From: a virus | IMG/VR virus record: IMGVR_UViG_3300046370_000598 | Location: 1 to 64,000 of that record | Direction: 5' to 3' (one strand) | DNA length: 64,000 nucleotides | Shown: piece after piece, positions 20,733-27,952 of the stretch | Numbering within the stretch: the stretch's first letter is position 1 | Layout of the letters: each line of letters starts with the position of its first letter | Position numbers and translations under genes: made by a program | Notes under the pieces: generated by a model | What the model was told of the DNA's origin: nothing | The model's input: the letters and a program-made list of their open reading frames with translations, nothing else | Databases searched by the model: none

Positions 20733-21335
20733 ATGAGTGAAAACGTTTCAGATATAGATCTTATCAATAATATAAAAGATAATACAAGAGCTAAAGAAAG
20801 CTTGACTCTTCTCGTTGATAGGCATAGCGGTATTTATCTTGACATGGTAAACTCTTACGCTAGTCCAAACAGCCCTTTTACGGATTATCAGGATTTAATA
20901 AAAGACAAAGAATATAGAATATACAACGCAGCGATTAAGTACAACGAAAGTAAAGGTGCAAAATTCAGCACTTACCTAGGGAATGAGACTAGGTGGATGT
21001 GTCTCAATATGTATAATAAAAATAAAAGGAAGCCTACGTTCCATAGTGACTTCTTAGAAAATATGCCAGAAGATGAGGAGATTTCTCAAAATTCAGATAG
21101 TATATCAGAGAATATCAAAAAAGATCTATTTAATAAGGTATTATCTATGATTAGTTCTCACCCAGATAAAAGAGTAGAGAAAATATTCACTATGAGGTAT
21201 ATTGTAGGAAATAAAAACAAAGTTATGCCGTGGAAAGATATTGGTGATGAAATTAATTTAAGTATACAAGGATGTATTAATATACATAATACAGTAGTAA
21301 AAGATTTACAGGAGGAATTAAAACAGGAAATATGA
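20733..21335 (+). CDS. Phage-encoded RNA polymerase sigma factor
   Basis: 200 residues. The N-terminal half has a sigma region 2 pattern: LLVDRHSGIYLDMV, DYQDLIKDKEYRIYNAAIKY, then NESKGAKFSTYLGNETRW. The C-terminal half has a region 4 helix-turn-helix pattern: RVEKIFTMRYI, VMPWKDIGDEI, NLSIQGCINIH. I see no sigma region 1. In tailed phages such small sigma factors redirect host RNA polymerase to middle or late promoters. I infer that this one recognises the GTGTAAATA-type motifs in front of many virion genes. Its ATG is nine bases after the kinase stop, and its end overlaps ssb by four bases. Confidence 0.8.
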   Translation: MSENVSDIDLINNIKDNTRAKESLTLLVDRHSGIYLDMVNSYASPNSPFTDYQDLIKDKEYRIYNAAIKYNESKGAKFSTYLGNETRWMCLNMYNKNKRKPTFHSDFLENMPEDEEISQNSDSISENIKKDLFNKVLSMISSHPDKRVEKIFTMRYIVGNKNKVMPWKDIGDEINLSIQGCINIHNTVVKDLQEELKQEI

Positions 21336-21718
21336 ATAAATATATAGCATTAGGTAATTTAACTAAAGACCCATCACTCAAGACAACTAAAAATGACAAT
21401 GCAGTTTGCGAGTTTTCTATAGCAATAAATAACAAAGTTAACAATTCAGTATTTTATATCGACGTTGAGACTTGGGGAGCAGTAGCAAATAACTGTAATA
21501 GATTTTTATCTAAAGGCAGAAAAGTACTAATTGAAGGTAGACTAGCTTCTAGTTCCTGGCGAAATAAAGAAGGGGAAAATAGAACTAAAATATACTGCAA
21601 TGCGGAAAGAGTAACTTTCTTAGATAAAACAGAAGCAGATCAGTCCCAAAAAACAGATAGCGTTAGTAAAACTGCGGAAAAAATAATTGAAGACGAATTC
21701 GCGGATATACCTTTTTAA
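21332..21718 (+). CDS. ssb: Single-stranded DNA-binding protein (OB fold)
   Basis: 128 residues. MNKYIALGNLTKDPSLKTT, FSIAINN, YIDVETWGAVANNCNRFLSK and VLIEGRLASSSW follow the bacterial SSB OB-fold order. The last residues, EDEFADIPF, are the classic acidic C-terminal tail that recruits replication and repair partners. The length is slightly short of E. coli SSB (178) because the linker is short. It overlaps the sigma gene by four bases (ATGA) and shares one base with the following glycosyltransferase. Confidence 0.93.
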   Translation: MNKYIALGNLTKDPSLKTTKNDNAVCEFSIAINNKVNNSVFYIDVETWGAVANNCNRFLSKGRKVLIEGRLASSSWRNKEGENRTKIYCNAERVTFLDKTEADQSQKTDSVSKTAEKIIEDEFADIPF

Positions 21719-22773
21719 TGAAAGACTTAATATTTAAAGGCCCGCTCAATTCACTTTCCTTTGGGAATGTATCTTATAACTTATTATATGCAATGTTTAA
21801 GAAAGGTATGAATGTATCCATCTTTCCATCCGGTAAAATAGATATTAGCGCATTCGATAAAATATCAGAAGATTTTAAAAAATGGCTTGAAGTATCCTCA
21901 AACGGAAGATATAAAGATATTGATAAGGATATGACAACCTTGCAGTTATGGCACTTAAATGGGGCAGAAAATAGAATAACATCCAAACAAATACTATATA
22001 CTTTTTACGAATTAAATAAACCCACAGATACAGAAAAAAGCTTAGCTTCATTACAAGACCAAACTGTATTCAGCAGTTCTTACGCTTCTTCTCAATTTAA
22101 AAACTCTAGTTACTCTCCATTAGGTTTCGATCAAACCCTAAACAAAACAGGTAAATCGTATATGCCAAATAAAATACATTTCGGCTTAATGGGTAAATTT
22201 GAAAAAAGAAAACATACAGAAAAGATTATAAAGTGTTGGCTTAAAAAATATGGCAACAATTATGACTACCAACTGACATGCTGTATAACGAATCCCTTCT
22301 TCGAGAAAAATCAAATGGAGACATGCATATCTAATATCTTAGAGGGAAAAAGATATGGCAATATAAACTTTCTACCTTTTCTACCACATAATAGTCAAGT
22401 TAATGATTTTTTAAATTCAATTGATATTGATCTTGGAGGAATGAGTGGTGCCGAAGGCTGGAACCTACCATCCTTTAATGCAACCTGCTTAGGAAAATGG
22501 AGCGTTGTTTTAAATGCAACAAGCCACAAAGATTGGGCAAACTCCAAGAATAGCATTCTTGTAGAGCCTAATGGGAGAGAGCCTGTATATGATAATATCT
22601 TTTTTAATGAAAACTCTCATTTCAATCAAGGTGAAATATTTACTTTTGATGATGATGAATTTATATCCGCAATGGAAAAAGCTGAAACAAAATGTAAAAT
22701 AAATAATTCTGAAGGAGAAAAGTTAAAAACAAAATTTACCTACGAAAATACTTTAGATAAAATATTAGAATAA
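21718..22773 (+). CDS. GT-B glycosyltransferase (GT4-like)
   Basis: 351 residues. KGPLNSLSFGNVSYNLLYAM opens the acceptor domain. IHFGLMGKFEKRKHTEKIIK is the start of the donor Rossmann domain, and GMSGAEGWNLPSFNATCLGK fits the glutamate-containing nucleotide-sugar motif of GT4-like enzymes. It is placed, unusually, between ssb and virion genes in one translationally coupled operon (start and stop share single bases). The acceptor could be a virion protein or host glycan; the sequence does not say. Confidence 0.75.
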   Translation: MKDLIFKGPLNSLSFGNVSYNLLYAMFKKGMNVSIFPSGKIDISAFDKISEDFKKWLEVSSNGRYKDIDKDMTTLQLWHLNGAENRITSKQILYTFYELNKPTDTEKSLASLQDQTVFSSSYASSQFKNSSYSPLGFDQTLNKTGKSYMPNKIHFGLMGKFEKRKHTEKIIKCWLKKYGNNYDYQLTCCITNPFFEKNQMETCISNILEGKRYGNINFLPFLPHNSQVNDFLNSIDIDLGGMSGAEGWNLPSFNATCLGKWSVVLNATSHKDWANSKNSILVEPNGREPVYDNIFFNENSHFNQGEIFTFDDDEFISAMEKAETKCKINNSEGEKLKTKFTYENTLDKILE

Positions 22774-23117
22774 TGCCTTTATATACATACGAACATCCAG
22801 AAACAGGTGAGCAAGTAGAAGTCGTTCAAACAATGAATGAAGATCATGTTTACGTAGACAAACAAAACATAACATGGAAAAGAATATTCGATATACCTCA
22901 AGCTTCTATAGATGCGAGCATTGACCCTTTCGACCAAAGATCTTTTACAGATAAGACTAAAAATAAAAAAGGTACATACGGAGACCTTTTAGATAGAAGT
23001 AAAGAGCTAAGCCAGGCAAGAAAAGATAAAGCAGGGGTAGACCCAATTCAACAAAAATATTTCAAAGATTACAAAAATAAAAGGCGTGGAGTAAAACATC
23101 CAATGGATAGAGGCTAA
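22773..23117 (+). CDS. FmdB-like small phage protein without zinc ligands
   Basis: 114 residues. MPLYTYEHPETGEQVEVVQT matches the opening of FmdB/zinc-ribbon proteins common in phages, but the expected CxxC pairs are absent, so it should not bind zinc in that way. The remainder is basic and polar, rich in Lys and Asp. Function unknown. It shares one base with the upstream stop and is followed by a late-type promoter motif at 23124. Confidence 0.55.
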   Translation: MPLYTYEHPETGEQVEVVQTMNEDHVYVDKQNITWKRIFDIPQASIDASIDPFDQRSFTDKTKNKKGTYGDLLDRSKELSQARKDKAGVDPIQQKYFKDYKNKRRGVKHPMDRG

Positions 23118-23123
23118 AAATAA

Positions 23124-23132
23124 GTGTAATAT
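23124..23132 (+). promoter_or_regulatory. Late-type promoter motif GTGTAATAT
   Basis: It lies nine bases before the ATG at 23142 and is one of the set listed in the findings. No conserved -35 element is evident. Confidence 0.55.
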
Positions 23133-23141
23133 ATTCCTGTC

Positions 23142-24152
23142 ATGTCTAATGCAGGAAACTTCCAAAACAATCCGCTTTATGCGGATATAACAAAACTCGA
23201 CCATCTATCTCCCCAACCCACGTTTTCTTATAACTGGAACGGTAACGAAGGAAGGTGGGAACCTGCTAGTAATACATCTGGAGTTGGATCTACATCTCTA
23301 GATAATTTAGATGATTTAATATCTGGTTTTATATCTGGATTATCTGGATATAATCCTGGCGGATCTATAGTTTCTGGAAATGTAAATGTATCTGGATTAA
23401 CAGAAGCTATATATGAATTAGCTAGTGGGCTATCAGGTGTAGGAGGCTTTTCTGGAGAAATAAATATATCAGGCCTTAACGAGGCTATATCAGGTCTATC
23501 TGACAAGGTGTCAAACCTATCAGGAATAAATGTAAACCAGGAACCTTCTTTTAAATTATGCACAAAAACTGTAGATCAAAAAATTGAAGAAGATTTTATC
23601 TTAATGGAGAATATACCTGATTCAATAAGATATGGAGAATATTCTGGAGATTGTTATGGTCAAGATAAATCATTAATGGATGATATATTTAATACGTATT
23701 ATGCAAATGGAAGAAACAACCCCAGTTTACCCGAAACAGGCCATCCGAATTATTTTATCTTTCCAGAAGATATTGATCAAAATAGATGCATAGAATCTAA
23801 GGATGCATTTCATACTGATACTCAATATGCCTTAAGATTTGATAACGAAGATGCAAGCTTAATTAATTCTTATGAATTAAAAGATTTCGGTGATTTATAT
23901 GAAAGCGGATTAGCTGAAAGTGTTACAATATATAATGATTCTCCTTACCCAATTCAATTTCACACTTTAGATAAAAATTATACTTTTGGCGAAGAAAATA
24001 TTATTTATTTATACGGAGATACATCTGTAACATTAAGTAGTGATGAAATAAGAAGAGTATATGTAAAAAGACCACATACTATATCAGGATTTAATGTAAA
24101 ATATAGTATAACATATAAAGAGACAGGCGTATCAACAGCTTATAATATATAA
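23142..24152 (+). CDS. Putative virion structural protein
   Basis: 336 residues. A Gly/Ser-rich region with repeated ISGLSG/VSGLTEAI/ISGLNEAI heptad-like units (residues about 45-125) looks like a trimeric fibrous shaft. It is followed by a mixed beta domain (residues about 140-336) with no motif I recognise. Its own late-type promoter and the fibre-like gene downstream support a structural role, perhaps neck or tail decoration. It shares one base with the next gene. Confidence 0.5.
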   Translation: MSNAGNFQNNPLYADITKLDHLSPQPTFSYNWNGNEGRWEPASNTSGVGSTSLDNLDDLISGFISGLSGYNPGGSIVSGNVNVSGLTEAIYELASGLSGVGGFSGEINISGLNEAISGLSDKVSNLSGINVNQEPSFKLCTKTVDQKIEEDFILMENIPDSIRYGEYSGDCYGQDKSLMDDIFNTYYANGRNNPSLPETGHPNYFIFPEDIDQNRCIESKDAFHTDTQYALRFDNEDASLINSYELKDFGDLYESGLAESVTIYNDSPYPIQFHTLDKNYTFGEENIIYLYGDTSVTLSSDEIRRVYVKRPHTISGFNVKYSITYKETGVSTAYNI

Positions 24153-24538
24153 TGAAATTTGGAAAAATCAGAGAACCAATTAAAAAAGTTGGCCCAAATC
24201 AATTTGTATTAGGTGATAATCCCTTGCAACCTAATTTATATATCGATTCAAATAAAATCGCTATTCCTGAAAATTTAGAAATTCAAGGAATAGATTTTAG
24301 GGATTACATAACAGGCGCAGCGCTATTAAGTGGAATTTTCAACAACCAAACAGTTGGAAGATATGCTATCGATGAGGCATTTGAACTCAATTCTAACGGG
24401 GACTTAATGCCTACCAATGCAGATAATGTATCAGATACGATGTGGATACTTAAAAACGAAAACGACCTGCAATTAAGAGGTAATCACTGGAGATATAATA
24501 CTGGACCAGATGCCTTTACTGAAGATATATCCTTTTAG
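24152..24538 (+). CDS. Small probable virion protein
   Basis: 128 residues, not recognised. KKVGPNQFVLGDNPLQPNLY, then IDSNKIAIPENLEIQGIDFR, resembles the N-terminal repeat style of phage fibre proteins, and the rest looks like beta strands. It is coupled to the preceding structural gene by a one-base overlap, so it is probably co-expressed and virion-associated. A late-type motif follows before the next gene. Confidence 0.4.
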   Translation: MKFGKIREPIKKVGPNQFVLGDNPLQPNLYIDSNKIAIPENLEIQGIDFRDYITGAALLSGIFNNQTVGRYAIDEAFELNSNGDLMPTNADNVSDTMWILKNENDLQLRGNHWRYNTGPDAFTEDISF

Positions 24539-24547
24539 TAGTTTTTT

Positions 24548-24556
24548 GTGTAATAG
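24548..24556 (+). promoter_or_regulatory. Late-type promoter motif GTGTAATAG
   Basis: It is five bases before the ATG at 24562, in the 23-bp gap between two virion genes. Confidence 0.55.
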
Positions 24557-24561
24557 ATACA

Positions 24562-27051
24562 ATGGCTACAAGGAATTTAGTACCAAGGAATAGTGGAGAA
24601 GGCAGCGTAGGCAAACTAGATCAAGCCTGGGGGTCTGGAGTATTTGATAATCTATTCGTTAGTGGCTTAGATATATTTGAATCTTTAGATAATGCGATAG
24701 ATCAAGTAAATCCATTTTTATTTTTTCCTGAAGTTCAAAACAATACAGGGCCAATTACAAAACAATATTATAATACTCCTGTTTCTGATATATATTTATC
24801 CGGCGTAACTGTATCCACTGCGGAAGATTTTAGAGTTACTATGAGATGGGATGGTCCTGGCGATGAATATATGGGTGAAGCTAAAATTAATGGGCAAGTT
24901 ATTCCTTTTGAAAATATTCATGAGCTTGGAGAAAAAACAAGAAGGTTTGAGGGATATATAGATAATTTAAATTTTGAAGGGCAAAATAACATAACAGGAG
25001 AAGCTAACGGCAGAATAGCTTTACTCCCACTGATTGAAGTTGGACCTGGCCCAGATCCAGTCAATATCTCTATAGATCCCATAGAAAATGCAACCCCAAA
25101 AGCTGGAGAGCAACTTGGTCAAACACATTTAAAAGAAGGGGACTCTATAAATATATATATTGATTTTGACAGAAATGACATTAATAGAATAAAAATCTTT
25201 GATTATGGATTATCCAAAGAAATTGATTACGCGAACTATCAACTTGAAAACGTAAATGGTATATATAGAGCTTCAATTCCTATAGAAGTTTCAAATAGAC
25301 AGGGAAACCTACCTGTTGCTGTTCAAGCTGTAGATCATTTTGGCGGTACAGGGCAATTAATAGAATCATCTAATTTTAATCATAATAATAACACTAGAAA
25401 TACAGATCAAACCTACCCAATCATAAATGTAGACGAACCAACTCTTTATAACGGTAGAACGGATGGTTTAAGAGAAGGTGAGAGCGTAACTTTTACTAAT
25501 GATATATTTAACTGGGTTAGTGGTATTGATTTAATATCTTATCAAATATTAAGTCCAAAAATATCCATGAACAACACTACTGATTATGAAAGAATAAAAA
25601 CAGTAAGTTATGTAACAGGTGTTTTTAGTGATGAAGATAATATCGAAATTCAAGTTCAAAGGTTAAGTAATGGCGCAACAAAAAAAGAAGGAGTAAATAT
25701 AAAAGTTGCAAATGCTCCGCTTATACTACAAGCAGAGCTAGATACATTCGCTTCTTCTGCAGCTTCGCCAAATATAATAGGAACATCTCAAGTTAAAGCT
25801 GGAGATGTAGTTAACGCAACTATTGTTGTTGATGGAAAAGGTTCCGATATTAATGAAATATCAATATCAGTATTAGATACTGGCTTAAGCGATGGATCAC
25901 AAACAGATTTTAATTTTAATTATAGCAAAACAATACTTTCAGATGGCAGTTTTCAATTTATAGTGCCAATTACAGTATACGGAACTTTCGGCCAGTCAGA
26001 TAGGGACGGCCAACAATCGGCATCTTTAATTATACAAAATTCTTCTGGAACATTGGGTGAATCTTTAACTACGTCAAATACGATCGAAGTGCATAATGGA
26101 ACAGTACCTATTATAAATGTCTCTTCGATAAATTATCCAATAAATCAACAAGCGATTAAACAAAATGAATCGGTAACTGTATCCCATACGATTACTCAAA
26201 ACGACCTCGTCGAATACTCATCAATAAATGGAGAGTTATCTATAAGTGACCCAACAGTATACAACACTTCTAAGTCTATAAATTATTCTTCAGGATCTTA
26301 CAATATAGACATAGATGGTGGTCAAAATAATTTAAAAATATCCGCAACTAGATTGCAAAACGGTGCAGTCGTAGAACAAGATTTAATAGTTAATATAGCT
26401 AATCAAGCATTATCAGCGAATATAAATGGCTTAATACAAAGCCTGCAAACTCTCTCTGGTCAAGATAATAGTGATAATTTTTATTTATCAACTAACCAAC
26501 TAATGCTTGAAGCTCCAAGTTTAAATGTAGACCCAAATCAATTAAACCCATCTGAGGTAACTTCTACTGCATCTGGAACAGGTAAATTGAGTAATGCTTA
26601 CACATTAACAGTCAAAGAGCAAGATAGTAAAGGCACATTCACTTTTTCATTTTTAGCTAAAAATTTAGCTGGAGTAGAAACAACAGTTATATCTTCAAGC
26701 CCAAATTATTCACTAGAAGGTTTTGCCGAAAGAACAGTTTTCGCACTCCCTACTGACCTTGCAGCAGGTTTAATTTTTATTGGTACTCAAGTTTCCAATC
26801 CGAATAATCTATCAGTAGAGAATGTTTCTGAAGGTGGAGGTGGTGCTAATGGCGGAACATACTATACCTACAAAGCGTTGACCGTGGGTACTCAATTAGA
26901 TAATTTAATTAACCACAACAATCAATTTACGGTTTGCGACGAAAATGGATTAGTTGATCCTTCTGGATCTTATTTATTTAATTTGGATAGAAATAATAGA
27001 TCCGCGAACACATCCACGGAAAATCCTAGTCCATTTATAATTTCAGAATAA
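24562..27051 (+). CDS. Large virion adhesin with Ig-like repeats
   Basis: 829 residues. The N-terminus MATRNLVPRNSGEGSVGK, then WGSGVFDNLFVSG, resembles particle-attachment starts of other phage fibre proteins. The middle consists of several roughly 130-residue beta-sandwich repeats, each opening with a P.I.V or LILQAELD strand and containing EGESVTF/AGDVVNAT-type turns, consistent with Ig-like modules. No enzymatic motif is seen. It is the last plus-strand gene before convergent minus-strand genes; its stop directly abuts the next stop with no visible terminator. Confidence 0.6.
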   Translation: MATRNLVPRNSGEGSVGKLDQAWGSGVFDNLFVSGLDIFESLDNAIDQVNPFLFFPEVQNNTGPITKQYYNTPVSDIYLSGVTVSTAEDFRVTMRWDGPGDEYMGEAKINGQVIPFENIHELGEKTRRFEGYIDNLNFEGQNNITGEANGRIALLPLIEVGPGPDPVNISIDPIENATPKAGEQLGQTHLKEGDSINIYIDFDRNDINRIKIFDYGLSKEIDYANYQLENVNGIYRASIPIEVSNRQGNLPVAVQAVDHFGGTGQLIESSNFNHNNNTRNTDQTYPIINVDEPTLYNGRTDGLREGESVTFTNDIFNWVSGIDLISYQILSPKISMNNTTDYERIKTVSYVTGVFSDEDNIEIQVQRLSNGATKKEGVNIKVANAPLILQAELDTFASSAASPNIIGTSQVKAGDVVNATIVVDGKGSDINEISISVLDTGLSDGSQTDFNFNYSKTILSDGSFQFIVPITVYGTFGQSDRDGQQSASLIIQNSSGTLGESLTTSNTIEVHNGTVPIINVSSINYPINQQAIKQNESVTVSHTITQNDLVEYSSINGELSISDPTVYNTSKSINYSSGSYNIDIDGGQNNLKISATRLQNGAVVEQDLIVNIANQALSANINGLIQSLQTLSGQDNSDNFYLSTNQLMLEAPSLNVDPNQLNPSEVTSTASGTGKLSNAYTLTVKEQDSKGTFTFSFLAKNLAGVETTVISSSPNYSLEGFAERTVFALPTDLAAGLIFIGTQVSNPNNLSVENVSEGGGGANGGTYYTYKALTVGTQLDNLINHNNQFTVCDENGLVDPSGSYLFNLDRNNRSANTSTENPSPFIISE

Positions 27052-27240
27052 CTAAAGGGCGTCATAATCAGCCTTACTACAAAACTTAGTTAATTTAGTT
27101 CCATCATCGTCAACACTCTTAAATGCATACCTAACAACTTTAATTCCTTTTTTTGAAACTTTTGGATATTCATGTTTTGTAACCTCAGACTTTTTTATCT
27201 TAACTTTTTCTTTTTTCTTTACATTGTAGAATTCTATCAT
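27052..27240 (-). CDS. Small basic protein of unknown function
   Basis: 62 residues, lysine-rich (KKKEKVKIKKSEVTKHEYP), ending CSKADYDAL. No family is recognised. It lies 17 bases downstream of the J-domain gene, presumably in the same transcript, and its stop abuts the convergent adhesin gene. Confidence 0.5.
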   Translation of the reverse strand: MIEFYNVKKKEKVKIKKSEVTKHEYPKVSKKGIKVVRYAFKSVDDDGTKLTKFCSKADYDAL

Positions 27241-27257
27241 AATACTATTATAAATAA

Positions 27258-27884
27258 TTATTCATATTTTTCTTGATTTTTTGTAATTTGTTCAAAAATA
27301 CTATTTTGATTTTCTTCGTTACAATAATACCATTTATACATTAGATCATCTTCGATTTTTTTAATTTTATTTTCTAAATCTGAAATTGCTTGTTCTAGTT
27401 CTTGCATATAAGTGAAAGATAAATTTTCTAAAGTTACATCTAATTCTATCGCTGCCTTGAATATACCCCAAAAATCTCCCTCTTTTTTACCCTTAACAGC
27501 TTCGTAGTATAATTCTTTTCTTTCTTCTATTTCATTCTCTGAAAGATCTTTTGTTTTATCTGGGTGAGTAGATTTAACTATTTCTCTATATAAGTTTTTG
27601 ATTTCGTCGCTATCAACATTATCTTGCTTTTTATTTTCTTTTTTGTTTTCATTTTTATCTTCTAATGGCGGGTGAATTTTTCTTTCAGAACAGTATCTAA
27701 ACATATTACTTATAAATTGACTCTGCGCTATAGAAAAAACTTCTCTAACATCTTCATACTCAGCATCAATATATAAAGCTTTATGTTTTAATTTTTTAAA
27801 CTTTTTTTGAAGAATTTTTTGATTTGAATTGGTATTTAAATGTTTAGACAATTGATTTTCATTGCAATTTTCTTTGTTTTTCAT
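27258..27884 (-). CDS. J-domain protein
   Basis: 208 residues from ATG 27884. A longer in-frame TTG start at 27902 would include the promoter and is rejected. LYREIVKSTHPDKTKDLS carries the HPD tripeptide of J domains, flanked by a helix on each side (ERKELYYEAVKGKKEGDFW follows), as in DnaJ helices II and III. J domains stimulate Hsp70/DnaK. The C-terminal 60 residues form a coiled coil; the N-terminal 60 are basic. Its late-type motif suggests a role in virion assembly with host DnaK, which is inference. Confidence 0.65.
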   Translation of the reverse strand: MKNKENCNENQLSKHLNTNSNQKILQKKFKKLKHKALYIDAEYEDVREVFSIAQSQFISNMFRYCSERKIHPPLEDKNENKKENKKQDNVDSDEIKNLYREIVKSTHPDKTKDLSENEIEERKELYYEAVKGKKEGDFWGIFKAAIELDVTLENLSFTYMQELEQAISDLENKIKKIEDDLMYKWYYCNEENQNSIFEQITKNQEKYE

Positions 27885-27891
27885 ATATATA

Positions 27892-27900
27892 TATTTACAC
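27892..27900 (-). promoter_or_regulatory. Late-type promoter motif GTGTAAATA
   Basis: It reads on the minus strand seven bases before ATG 27884 and directly abuts the U-tract of the preceding terminator. Confidence 0.6.
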
Positions 27901-27926
27901 AAAAAAGGCGACCCAATTGGGCCGCC
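27901..27926 (-). terminator. Rho-independent terminator after the repeat-rod gene
   Basis: On the minus strand GGCGGCCC-AATT-GGGTCGCC forms an eight-pair stem (one G-U) with a four-base loop, followed by six T. It ends the transcript of the 27953-30370 gene. Confidence 0.85.
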
Positions 27927-27952
27927 AGAAGATAAATTATATCTTTACTCGA

